DNA of 64,000 bases from the NCBI RefSeq assembly GCF_026339955.1, contig NZ_JAPEPW010000001.1, positions 4,769,001-4,833,000 on the forward strand, written 5' to 3'. The translations under genes were made by a program, and so were the position numbers. Under the pieces are notes generated by a model that was not told where the DNA came from, searched no databases, and saw only the letters and a list, made by a program, of their open reading frames with translations. Shown one piece after another: positions 35,277 to 44,017 of this stretch. Source of the DNA: Streptomyces sp. NBC_01549 (GTDB lineage Bacteria; Actinomycetota; Actinomycetes; Streptomycetales; Streptomycetaceae). The stretch's first letter is position 1, and every line of letters starts with the position of its first letter.

Positions 35277-35798
35277 TCAGATCCCGTCGCCTCTCGCCCG
35301 GCGATGCAGGAGCCAGGTACCGCCCGCGGCGGCGACGGCCAGGGCCGCCACTCCCGCCGCGGTCTGTACGGGGTCGGAGCCGAGTGCGCCGCCGACCCCC
35401 GTGTTCACATGCCCACGCGGCAGATGGATCTGTTCGCGTGTGGCGGTCAGGTTCACGATCAGGTCGCCGGTGACCTGTCGGCCGCGGGAGCACTTCGCGA
35501 CGATCTCGTACGTCCCCGGCTGGGCGCTCGGTGGCACCTTGAACTGGCCGATCGCGTCCTGTTCGTGGGTGCTGGCGGCGAGTATGAAGATGCCCGCGCC
35601 GACCGCGCTGGCGTCACCCGTCGCGGTGCCGTCCGTGCCGCACGCCGCCGTGTTGACGGTGACGTCGGCCCCCGGGACGACGGTGGAGGGGAATACCTCC
35701 AGGCTCTCGGTGGACCCGCCGTACGCGGGCGCGGTGGCGAGGCTCGCCGCGGCGACGGCGAGCGCGGTACCGGTCAGCAGACGGGCTGTGCGTCGCAT
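35277..35798 (-). CDS. Secreted, C-terminally anchored protein, likely sortase substrate
   Basis: A 173-residue protein with a signal peptide (RR near the start, hydrophobic core, cleavage near TAPAYG), an Ig-like beta domain of about 100 residues with two Cys (AACGTDG and AKCSRGR) that could form a disulfide, and a C-terminal sorting-type end: HVNTGVGG, a hydrophobic helix (TAAGVAALAVAAAGGTWLL) and HRRARGDGI. ATG 35798 has GGAGGAG eight bases upstream. The following gene is a class F sortase, and such pairs are common in actinobacteria. The role of the exposed domain is unknown. Confidence 0.75.
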   Translation of the reverse strand: MRRTARLLTGTALAVAAASLATAPAYGGSTESLEVFPSTVVPGADVTVNTAACGTDGTATGDASAVGAGIFILAASTHEQDAIGQFKVPPSAQPGTYEIVAKCSRGRQVTGDLIVNLTATREQIHLPRGHVNTGVGGALGSDPVQTAAGVAALAVAAAGGTWLLHRRARGDGI

Positions 35799-36189
35799 GG
35801 CAGTGCTCCTCCGAGGGGGCGCGGCCGGCGGCACCCCCAAGTGCCGCTGTGTCGGTCGTGCCCCTGCCTTTCCGAGGTAAGTGGCAGTCGGCCGGGTCCG
35901 CTTCCTGACGGAGCGTCATAAATGTGGGGAAAGGGCGTCGGGCGAGGGTGCCGGAGGGGTCGTATCGACGGCGTTCCAGCAGGTCATCGGCGTACCGCTG
36001 GTGTCTCGTGGTAAAGAGCCCGAAGAGCGGGGGGAGGGGGTGCGAACGGGTGACGGGGGCGGGCGTTGCGGGAGGCCGGGGAGCGGCGGCCGTACGGGGA
36101 GTGAGCGGCCGGCCGTCGATCACCGCGCCGAGCTGGGCGTCAGGCGGTCACCGCGCCCAGCCGGGCGTCCAGGTTCCGGCGTCGTCGTG
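35799..36189. other. Gap between the surface-protein gene and the MFS remnant
   Basis: No convincing gene. The left part must hold the promoter of the surface-protein gene; TTATGACGCTCCGTCAGGAA on the minus strand (near 35915) is a possible element. The right part has open frames without protein-like composition. Confidence 0.4.
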
Positions 36190-36837
36190 GCCGGGTCGCC
36201 GGGCGGAGGCCAGGTGCTGGAGGGCTGGCGCTTCATCCTGGCCGACCCGGTGCTGCGCCCGCTGTTCCACAACGCGCTCCTGGTCAACGGCCTGATCATG
36301 CCGACCCCGCCGCTGCTCGCCGTCCTCATGCTCGGCCGGTTCGGGTTCGCGCCCTGGCAGTACGCCCTCGCCTTCGCGGTGCCGTGCGCCGGCGGTCTGA
36401 TCGGCTCACGGCTCGCCCGCCGCCTCGTCGCACGGTTCGGGCAGCACTGGGTCCTGCGCACCGCCGGGACGCTGCGCGCGTGCTGGTCGCTCGGGCCGGC
36501 CTTCGTCCGCCCCGGCGCCCCCGGACTTTTGCTCGTCATGGCCGTCGAGTTCGGTCTGATCACCTGCTGTGCGGTGTTCAACCCGGTGATCGCCACCTGT
36601 CGCCTCGAACGGACCGAGGCGGACCGGGTCGCGCGTACCCTGTCCGCCTGGTCGGTGACCAGCAAGCTCGCCACCGCGGCGATGACCGCGCTGTGGGGCC
36701 TGCTGGGCACTCTCGTCGGCCTCCGCGCCGCGATCGCGCTCGCCGGGCTGCTCCTCCTGGCCACCCCGCTCCTGCTGCCCCGGCGCGAGCGTGTGCCGCA
36801 GGCGCGCCGGCCGGTCGAGGCCCGGCCGGGCGCCTGA
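36190..36837 (+). pseudogene. C-terminal half of an MFS transporter
   Basis: From about VLEGWRFILADPVLRPLF the frame encodes six hydrophobic helices of a macrolide-efflux-like MFS protein (LLVNGLIMPTPPLLAVLMLG, then CAGGLIGSRLARRLVARFG as the central motif A copy) to a normal stop at 36837. The first six helices are missing; upstream sequence in frame is Gly/Arg-rich and not membrane-like. A truncated remnant is the best reading. It is convergent with the protease gene. Confidence 0.7.
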
Positions 36838-36931
36838 CGTATGGGGCGGGGGGCGGTGGGGCCGACCCGGGACCCGATGCGGGACCCGATGCGGGACAAC
36901 AGGCCGGGGCCGACCCCCTACCACCGTCGGT

Positions 36932-38602
36932 TCAGCTCACGGACACCGCGGACCAGGCCGCCGCCACCGCGTTGTACTCCGTGCTCCCCGCCCCGTACAG
37001 GTCCTTCGCCGCGTTCAGCGTCGCCGTCCGCGCGCCCGCGTAGTTCGTCGAGGACGTCATGTAGACCGTCAGGGCCCGGTACCAGATCGCGCCGAGCTTG
37101 TCCCGGCCGATGCCGGTGACCGTCGAGTTGTTGCACGTCGGGGAGTTGTAGCTGACCCCGTTGATCGTCTTCGCGCCGCTGCCCTCGGCGAGCAGGTACG
37201 CGAAGTGGTTCGCGACGCCGGACGAGTAGTGGACGTCGAGATTGCCGACCGAGGAGCTCCAGCAGTTCGCCGAGTTGCCGTCCTTGGAGGGCTGGTCCAT
37301 GAAGCGCAGGGCTGGCTTGCCGAAGCCGGAGCGGACGATCTTCTCGCCGATCAGATAGTCCCCGGCGTCGGTGGAGTTGTTCGCGTAGAACTCCACCAGC
37401 GTGCCGAAGATGTCGGAGGTCGCCTCGTTCAGCCCGCCGGACTCGCCCGAGTACGTCAGCGCCGCCGTCTTCGACGTGACACCGTGGGACATCTCGTGAC
37501 CGGCCACGTCGAGCGCGACCAGCGGCCCTAGCGTCGTCCCGTCACCGTCTCCGTACGTCATGCAGAAGCAGGTGTCGTCCCAGAAGGCGTTGTTGTAGTT
37601 GCTGCCGTAGTGCACGCGGTTGTACGAGCCCTTGCCGTCGCCCGCGATGCCGGTGCGGCCGTGGACGTATCTGTAGTAGTCCCAGGTCTCGTTCGTGCCG
37701 TACTGGGCGTCGACCGCGGCCGAGGAACGGTCCGAAGCCGCCCCGGTTCCCCAGTGGTTGTCGGTGTCCGTGAAGAGGGTCGCCGGGGCCCGGCTGACGC
37801 AGATCCCGAGGATGCACAGGTCCGTCTTGTTCGCCGCGTCGCCCGTGTACGTGTTCCCGCGCGTCGGGTCCTTGAGCTGGTACGTCGATCCTGACTGGGT
37901 CGACTCCAGCGCGACCGTGCCGCTGTAGAGGGACCGGCCGTCACCCGTCGCCGTCTCGATGCTGTCCCACGCGTCGATCTGCCGTCCGGTGCGGGCGTCG
38001 GTCAGCACGGTGCGGGCGACCGGGTTGCCCAGTGAGTCCTGGCCCGCCACGTCGGTGCGCCAGGCCAGCCGGGGCGCGCCGTGCAGGGCGTCCACGACGA
38101 GCTGGGGCTTGGCCGTCACCTTCTTCAGCGTCTCGCCGAGGTGCGCGGCGCGCAGCGCGGCGGTGGCCAGGTCGGCGGCCTTCGGGGCGGCGAGCGCGGG
38201 TGTGGTGGTGGGGACGGAGAGGTCGCGGGTGGTGGCGCGGTTCGCGCCGCGGTAGGAGCCGTCGGGGGCGAGGTGGACCACGAAGTCGCCGCCCAGCACC
38301 GGTAGTTCTCGGTAGGTGCGGTCGTAGCGCACATGCTGGCCGCCGTCCGCGTCGACGACGACGTCACGGACACGGGTGCCCTCTGTGGAGGTCAGGCCCA
38401 GCCGGGCGGCTTCCTTGACGAGGGCCGCGGCGGCGTTGTCGATCGCGGCGGTTCGGCTGGGCCGGTCGGCGGCGCCGGCGGTGGGGGTCAGGGCGGCGGC
38501 CAGCAGGGCGGTGGCGGCCGCGGCCATACCGGCCGTGGCCAGGCGGGAGCTTCGGGTGTGCCGGCGGGTATCTCGGGTCTGCCGTATCCGGATCCGACTC
38601 AT
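36932..38602 (-). CDS. Secreted M4-family (thermolysin-like) metalloprotease
   Basis: A 556-residue preproenzyme. A Tat-compatible or Sec signal peptide (basic start, hydrophobic TAGMAAAATALLAAALTP, cleavage near residue 44) is followed by an FTP propeptide (about 50-190) and the mature protease. The zinc site is complete: HEMSH in VAGHEMSHGV and the third-ligand Glu in GLNEATSDIFG; the catalytic His region is seen in DVHYSSGVANHFAYLL. ATG 38602 has GAGGAG four bases upstream. Such enzymes digest extracellular protein during growth on polymers. The 3' neighbour is convergent. Confidence 0.93.
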   Translation of the reverse strand: MSRIRIRQTRDTRRHTRSSRLATAGMAAAATALLAAALTPTAGAADRPSRTAAIDNAAAALVKEAARLGLTSTEGTRVRDVVVDADGGQHVRYDRTYRELPVLGGDFVVHLAPDGSYRGANRATTRDLSVPTTTPALAAPKAADLATAALRAAHLGETLKKVTAKPQLVVDALHGAPRLAWRTDVAGQDSLGNPVARTVLTDARTGRQIDAWDSIETATGDGRSLYSGTVALESTQSGSTYQLKDPTRGNTYTGDAANKTDLCILGICVSRAPATLFTDTDNHWGTGAASDRSSAAVDAQYGTNETWDYYRYVHGRTGIAGDGKGSYNRVHYGSNYNNAFWDDTCFCMTYGDGDGTTLGPLVALDVAGHEMSHGVTSKTAALTYSGESGGLNEATSDIFGTLVEFYANNSTDAGDYLIGEKIVRSGFGKPALRFMDQPSKDGNSANCWSSSVGNLDVHYSSGVANHFAYLLAEGSGAKTINGVSYNSPTCNNSTVTGIGRDKLGAIWYRALTVYMTSSTNYAGARTATLNAAKDLYGAGSTEYNAVAAAWSAVSVS

Positions 38603-38800
38603 CGGTCTCCTCGGGGAGGGGCGCTCAGACGCGTGGGGGCGCTGATGTCGACTCAGGTTTAAAGGTCCACGACATGTCATGTCCATAGCGCATGCGCGAT
38701 TCCACCAGGTGTGGAGAGAATCGTTTCCGCACCCTCACGAATGAGAGACGATCATGGAGACGCCCGTCGTTCAGGGGGCCGTGGATGAGGAGACCGCCGA

Positions 38801-39211
38801 ATGACCGTCCCCTTCTTCGTCTACGGCACCCTGCGCCCCGGCGGGCACAACCACGACCTGTTCCTCCGTGGCCGTACGGAGTCGGAGGAGCCCGGGCGGA
38901 TGCGGGGAGCCGTGCTGTACGAAGGGCCCGGGTATCCGTACGCCGTCGAGGCGCCCGGAGGTGTTGTGCACGGGGAGTTGGTCACCGCGCTCCCGGAGGC
39001 GTACGGGCAGTTGCTCGGCGCGCTCGACCGGCTGGAGGAGTACGTGCCGGGCGACCCCCGCAACCTGTACGAGCGGGTGGCGCGGGAGGTGACCCGCGCG
39101 GACGGCACCGCCGTACGGGCCTGGGTGTACGTGGCCGCCCCCGCGGTCGCCGCACGACTGCGGGCCGGCGGCACGTTCATCGAGGGCGGGGACTGGCACG
39201 TCCGGCGTTGA
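38801..39211 (+). CDS. Gamma-glutamylcyclotransferase-like (AIG2/GGCT) protein
   Basis: A 136-residue protein with the family's opening VPFFVYGTLRPGGHNH (the YGTLR loop) and a Glu in the VPGDPR-preceding LDRLEEYVPGD segment that matches the catalytic acid position. Related enzymes release 5-oxoproline from gamma-glutamyl compounds, but many bacterial members have no known substrate. ATG 38801 has GAGGAG eight bases upstream. It stands alone between divergent and convergent neighbours. Confidence 0.82.
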   Translation: MTVPFFVYGTLRPGGHNHDLFLRGRTESEEPGRMRGAVLYEGPGYPYAVEAPGGVVHGELVTALPEAYGQLLGALDRLEEYVPGDPRNLYERVAREVTRADGTAVRAWVYVAAPAVAARLRAGGTFIEGGDWHVRR

Positions 39212-39310
39212 GGGCACGGGCACGTCCGTCACCGAGGGCGTCGGCGCGCCTGTCATCGAGGAGCGCACTCGTGCGGGTGGGCAAGAGGAGCGCCCCCGCC
39301 CAGGTGACCG

Positions 39311-41419
39311 CTACGCGGTGAGCCGTGTCAGCAGCACCGCCGGAGCCCGCGGCAACGTCACCCGCAGCGCCGCCCCGTCCCAGGCCGCCGGCCCCACCGC
39401 CCCGTGCAGCACGTCGACCCGCACCTCGCGCCCCGCCAAGTGGGCGATGGGCAGGGTGACTTCGGCATCGTCGCCCGCCCTGCGCCACACCAGCACATAC
39501 GTGGTGTCGAGGAAGGGCACCCGCATCCCCAGCGCCACCCGGGCGTCCTGCCACCCCGGCAGCCCCAGCGGCCAGAACGGCACCGACTGGCACAGATCAT
39601 CCCGGACGGCCTTGTACGTCACCAATGCATCCTGCACCAGACCGAGTTGACGTGATGTCATGCGATCCAGATGGCCCGAGAGATGAACCCGCCCCAGCAG
39701 CGCCGAGCCGAGGGTGAAGGCGATCTCCTCGTCCGTGAACTCCGGTTGCGGGTACGCCCACACGGCCCCCTGCTCGGGCGGCACCGCGGTCGGTGCGGAG
39801 GCCGCGATGGGCGGGTAGCGCAGGGGGTCCTGCTGGTCGGAGGTGGACTGGAGCTGGGCCACGGCCAGCGACGCGCCGTCCATGCGCAGGCCGCCCGACC
39901 CGCAGTTCTCGACGACCAGGCCCGGGTGGCGGTCCAGGACGGCCGACAGCCAGGACAGCCAGGCGCGCGTGTGGTCGAGGAGCCCCGGCGCGGAGGTGGT
40001 GATGTTGTAGTCGAGCTTGAGATAGCCCACGCCCCACTCACCGACGATCCGGTCGACCGTCCGGTCGAGGTGCGTGCGGGCGGCCGGATGCGTCAGGTCC
40101 AGCTGGTGGCGGCCCTGTTCGGTGACGCGCACCCCGCCCTCGTGACGCAGGAAGGCCTCGTTCGGCAGCTCAGCGGCGAGCGGACTGCGGACGCCGACCA
40201 CCTCGGGCTCCAGCCACAGCCCCGGCACCATCCCGCGCTCCCGGATCCGGCCGAGCACGGCTTGGAGGCCGCCGGGGCCGGGGAAGCGCCGCGTCGCGGG
40301 CAGCCAGGCGCCGACACTGTCCCACCAGCCCCCGCCCGCGTCCCCATCCCCGCCCGCGTCTCCATCCCCATCGTCGTGCTCGTCGTCGTACCACCCGGCG
40401 TCGACGCAGAAGTACTCCGCGCCCGCCTCGGCCGCCGCGTCGATCAGCGGCAGCAGCTTCTCGGTGGTCGGGTCGCCCATGAGGGTGTTCATGTAGTCGT
40501 TGAAGACGACGGGGAGCCGGTCGTGGTCGGGGTGCGGGCGGCGGATCCGGCGGCGGTACGCGGTCAGCGCGCTCAACGCCCCGTCGAAGCCGTCGCCGAG
40601 CGCGAGGGCCGCGTACTCGGAGGTGAACTCCACACCGGGATCAAGGACTTGACGCCACTGGTGGTCGTCCGCGGTCGGGCCGCTCAGGGAGAGATACGTG
40701 TGGTGGTCCACCTCGCCCGCCTCCCACAGCCAGCTCGCGGCGGACTCGATCTGCCAGAGCCAGCAGCGCCCGTCCGTGCGGTCGGTGAGCGCGCCCATCG
40801 CCAGATGCCCGTCGGTGGGCCAGCTCCCGTGCCCGGCGAGCCGCACCCCGGCCCGCCCGTCGTGCCCGTGGAACGCCCGGCCGACGTCGGGCACGGACTC
40901 CCGCAACTCCTCGGCGTACCAACGGCATTCGGCGAGCCAGTCGTTGCGCGCCCGGTGCACGTCGAGTACGTCCGGTGAGGGCAGCGCGCCCAGCAGCAGA
41001 CTGCTCACGGAGCGCACGGTGACGGGCGTGTCACCGTCGTTGCGGAGCCGGACGCGGGCGCGCAGCACGGGCACCGCGTCCGGCGAGGAGTACTCGACGA
41101 AGACGGTCAGGCCGCCCCGCCGGTCCTGGAGCTGGACGGTGAGGTGATGCCAGCCGTCGCCGTACGCCGCATGGTGGGCGCGATGGGTCAGGCGCTGCCC
41201 GAGCGCCGTACCGGTGAAGCGCGGCCCGGACCAGCCGGTGCCCTGCCCGAGGAGGGTCACGTCGACGAGCGGCAGCGCGGCGCCGGCGCTCTCGGTGGCG
41301 TTCTCGGGCCGCGGTTCACCGGGCACGGTCAGCCGGACCAGACGGGGTGTGCGGCAGTCCAGATCGAAGTCGGCCGTGAGTGCGGAATGGCCCCAGCGGT
41401 AGCTGAACTCCTGCGTCAC
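39311..41419 (-). CDS. GH36 alpha-galactosidase
   Basis: A 702-residue glycosidase predicted to remove terminal alpha-1,6-galactose from oligosaccharides in the cytoplasm; there is no signal peptide. An N-terminal beta-supersandwich (about 1-300) precedes the TIM barrel with PVVFNDYMNTLMGDPT, the nucleophile Asp in GYLKLDYN and the acid/base Asp in STSDQQDPLRY, and a C-terminal beta domain. GTG 41419 is preferred over 41464 because a GGGGG site precedes it. Within the barrel a loop carries a Gly/Asp tandem repeat (DGDAGG twice) after AGWYDDEHD, encoded by a short DNA repeat near 40330-40370, not seen in the family as I know it. Confidence 0.9.
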   Translation of the reverse strand: MTQEFSYRWGHSALTADFDLDCRTPRLVRLTVPGEPRPENATESAGAALPLVDVTLLGQGTGWSGPRFTGTALGQRLTHRAHHAAYGDGWHHLTVQLQDRRGGLTVFVEYSSPDAVPVLRARVRLRNDGDTPVTVRSVSSLLLGALPSPDVLDVHRARNDWLAECRWYAEELRESVPDVGRAFHGHDGRAGVRLAGHGSWPTDGHLAMGALTDRTDGRCWLWQIESAASWLWEAGEVDHHTYLSLSGPTADDHQWRQVLDPGVEFTSEYAALALGDGFDGALSALTAYRRRIRRPHPDHDRLPVVFNDYMNTLMGDPTTEKLLPLIDAAAEAGAEYFCVDAGWYDDEHDDGDGDAGGDGDAGGGWWDSVGAWLPATRRFPGPGGLQAVLGRIRERGMVPGLWLEPEVVGVRSPLAAELPNEAFLRHEGGVRVTEQGRHQLDLTHPAARTHLDRTVDRIVGEWGVGYLKLDYNITTSAPGLLDHTRAWLSWLSAVLDRHPGLVVENCGSGGLRMDGASLAVAQLQSTSDQQDPLRYPPIAASAPTAVPPEQGAVWAYPQPEFTDEEIAFTLGSALLGRVHLSGHLDRMTSRQLGLVQDALVTYKAVRDDLCQSVPFWPLGLPGWQDARVALGMRVPFLDTTYVLVWRRAGDDAEVTLPIAHLAGREVRVDVLHGAVGPAAWDGAALRVTLPRAPAVLLTRLTA

Positions 41420-41563
41420 GCGATCCCCCGCCGCCGAGTCGTTCCCGCACCGGCCCAAAGCCACGGCGCGGTGGTTGGCAGGGGTTCATGTTAGTGCCGG
41501 AGGCACCTGCCAACGGGCACATTCCCAGGAGCCGTTCATCGCGTGGATGCCGGGCCGGAGGCA

Positions 41564-43087
41564 CTACTGGCGGTTCAGGGAGCGGGTGACGCCCGCCGCG
41601 ATCGTCGTGGCCAGGATCCAGCCGGTGGCGATCAGCAGATACGAGAGCCACTGGTACCAGCCGCGCGGCGCGAAGGCCGTCTCCTGACCGAAGTCGACGA
41701 GGGGCAGCAGGAGATCGAGGGCGTAGAAGACCGGGTTGAAGCCGGGCGCCTCGGCGGGTTTCAGGGCGGGCGGACGGTGCAGCGCGAAGGCGGTCGCGCC
41801 GGTGCACAGCAGCAACAGCAGCCAGCCGGCCGCGCGCATCGGGCGGTAGCCGTAACCGACGGCCACGTCCTGCAGCCGGCCCCAGAATCTGGCGTAGCGG
41901 GGGAGGGCGCGCCGGTGCCGGCGGAGTTTCGCCAGCTGGACCGTGCGCGCGGCGGCGTCGTCGCCCGCGGTGCGGTACGCGGCGGCCAACTGCTCGTAGA
42001 CGTACGGGAGATAGCCGCCCTCCTCGCGTTCCAGCAGCGGCAGCCGCTGCTCGGCGGGCAGATGCGGGGCGAGGGTGCGGTAGCTGAGGCCGTCGATCCG
42101 GACGCGGTCGGGCCACACGTGTGGAGGGATGTGCAGGAGGTCCAGTTGGGAGCGGCGCAGGTTCACGATGCCCACGATCGGCGCGGCCTCGCGCAGCCAC
42201 AACTCGCCGATGACGCAACTGCTGGCGCGCAGGGCCGGGCCCCCGGGGTTGGACAGCCGGGCGTAGGACAGATTGAGCTGGTGGGGAATCCTCGCCCCGC
42301 TCAGGTTGACCCGGCCCCGCGCACGCAGCCGCGTGGCCCGCAGGTCGGTACCGACCGACAGGGTCTCGGCGTGCAGGGCGGTCTCGCCCGGTGGCACGCG
42401 CAGGTCGGCGTCGTCGAGGTTCACCTGGCCGCCGACCGTGGCCCCGTTCAGCCGTACCTGGCCGTGCGCGACGAGACCGACGGCCCATACGTCGGTGCCG
42501 ATGGCCGCGTGGTTGAGCTGGAGAACCGGTTCCGCGGCCGCGTCCCCCGCGGCGGCGTCCGGTGCCGCCGGGGAGCCGAGCCGCGCCCCGTTGACGAAGA
42601 CGGCGCCCGAGATCTTCGCGCCCTGGAGCCGCACCGGGCCGGTGACCCGGCAGCAGCTGAGCCGCAGCATCCCGTCGACCCGCAGGTTCCCCGCCCTGAG
42701 GCCGGGGAGCACCGAGTCGCTCAGCACCAGCGCGCGCAACTGCGCCCCGTACAGCTTCAAAGGCCGCTCGAAGTGGCAGAACCGCAGCTGCACGGCCTGC
42801 TCGACCGTCCCATACACGAGATCCAGCTGTCCGGTGATGCGCGCGCCGGTCAGCTTCAGGCCGGCTATCTCACCGTCGTGCGCCGGTCCGTCGATCAGCA
42901 ACGCCCGCAGCACCTCGGCGCGCACGGTCCGCTCGGGACCCCAGGAGGCGCCGCCCGCGGGGTCGTCGGCGGGGTTCCCCCCGGAGGCGGGTTCCTCGCG
43001 GAAGTCGACGCCCTCGCCGAGCGGAAAGGCCTCCCAGACACGGCGCTCCGCGGGTGTCAGACCGGCGGGATCGATGAACGCGCTCAC
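41564..43087 (-). CDS. Membrane protein with pentapeptide-like beta-helix domain, function unknown
   Basis: A 507-residue protein. Residues about 60-330 are a long series of short strand repeats (for example LKLTGARITGQLDLV, GAKISGAVFVNGARL, GATVGGQVNLDDADL) that suggest a beta-helix. A basic helical linker follows and then three hydrophobic helices (AAGWLLLLLCTGATAFAL; YALDLLLPLVDFG; YLLIATGWILATTIAAGV). Streptomyces homologues are sometimes called membrane-associated oxidoreductase, but no cofactor motif is visible. The GTG start overlaps the stop of the upstream YdcF-like gene by four bases, so the pair is coupled. Confidence 0.75.
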   Translation of the reverse strand: MSAFIDPAGLTPAERRVWEAFPLGEGVDFREEPASGGNPADDPAGGASWGPERTVRAEVLRALLIDGPAHDGEIAGLKLTGARITGQLDLVYGTVEQAVQLRFCHFERPLKLYGAQLRALVLSDSVLPGLRAGNLRVDGMLRLSCCRVTGPVRLQGAKISGAVFVNGARLGSPAAPDAAAGDAAAEPVLQLNHAAIGTDVWAVGLVAHGQVRLNGATVGGQVNLDDADLRVPPGETALHAETLSVGTDLRATRLRARGRVNLSGARIPHQLNLSYARLSNPGGPALRASSCVIGELWLREAAPIVGIVNLRRSQLDLLHIPPHVWPDRVRIDGLSYRTLAPHLPAEQRLPLLEREEGGYLPYVYEQLAAAYRTAGDDAAARTVQLAKLRRHRRALPRYARFWGRLQDVAVGYGYRPMRAAGWLLLLLCTGATAFALHRPPALKPAEAPGFNPVFYALDLLLPLVDFGQETAFAPRGWYQWLSYLLIATGWILATTIAAGVTRSLNRQ

Positions 43088-43791
43088 TTCCGCGCCGCCG
43101 CGAGGGCCCGCGCCACCCCCGGCTCCTTCGGCCCCAGGAACTGCGGATCGGGCTTGAACACCGCGTCCAGCAGGGCCTTGCCCGCCGCGAACACCTCGCG
43201 CGTGCCCCCGTAGTACCAGGTGACGTCGTGGGTGGCGTCGACCCCGACGCCGTACGACCGCACACCCGCCGCCCGGCACAGCGCGACGGCCCGCCGGATG
43301 TGGAAGGTCTGGCTGATCAGCACGGCCTCGTGGACGCCGAAGATCTTCCGGGCCCGTACGCAGGAGTCCCAGGTGTCGAACCCGGCATAGTCGCTGACGA
43401 TTCGCCGGTCAGGCACCCCACGCTTCGTCAGATAGGCCCGCATCGCGTCCGGTTCGTCGTAGTCCTTGCGGCTGTTGTCCCCGGTGACGAGCACGGCCTC
43501 GATCCGCCCGGCCCGGTACAGCTTCGCCGCCGCGTCCAGCCGGTGCGCGAGGTACGGGGACGGCTCGCCGTTCCACAGCCCGGCCCCGAACACCACCGCG
43601 ACCTCGGTGCGCGGCGCGTCGGCCGTCGTACGCAGCCCGTCGGCCGTGCTCACGTACAGCCAGGTCACCGGAAGCAGCGCCAGCACGCACAGCAGCATGA
43701 TCGTCTGCACGGCCCGTCGCTGCCCGGCGCGGGTGCGCGGCAGGCGGGGCAGCCGCGGTCTGAGAATCCTCGGGTGCGGCAGGCGCGGCAT
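43084..43791 (-). CDS. YdcF/SanA (ElyC-like, DUF218) membrane protein
   Basis: A 235-residue protein with one N-terminal membrane helix (about 29-46) and a DUF218 domain: VAVVFGAGLWNGEPSPYLAH, VLVTGDNSRKDYDEPDAM, VLISQTFHIRRAVALCRAAG. E. coli relatives SanA and ElyC affect envelope barrier properties and cell-wall lipid carrier use. ATG 43791 has GGGGGA upstream; a longer frame from 43983 is not protein-like. It is the first gene of a coupled pair with the beta-helix membrane protein, which suggests a shared envelope role. Confidence 0.82.
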   Translation of the reverse strand: MPRLPHPRILRPRLPRLPRTRAGQRRAVQTIMLLCVLALLPVTWLYVSTADGLRTTADAPRTEVAVVFGAGLWNGEPSPYLAHRLDAAAKLYRAGRIEAVLVTGDNSRKDYDEPDAMRAYLTKRGVPDRRIVSDYAGFDTWDSCVRARKIFGVHEAVLISQTFHIRRAVALCRAAGVRSYGVGVDATHDVTWYYGGTREVFAAGKALLDAVFKPDPQFLGPKEPGVARALAAARK

Positions 43792-44017
43792 GGTCGTTCG
43801 TCCCCCCGGTGGCGTCCGATCGCGTCGGTATTCGACAGATGGGGACGCAGCGTAAGCCTGTTCGGTTCGCACCGTTACCGTGACCGGGCTCACTCGGGGC
43901 CACGGAACCCCAGGTGGGAGACGCTCACACCGCCACCGCACCACGCCGTGAACCCCCGGAAAACACCTGACACGCCCGTGCAACCGCGCGGCAACCTCGT
44001 ACCGTCACCATCGGTCC

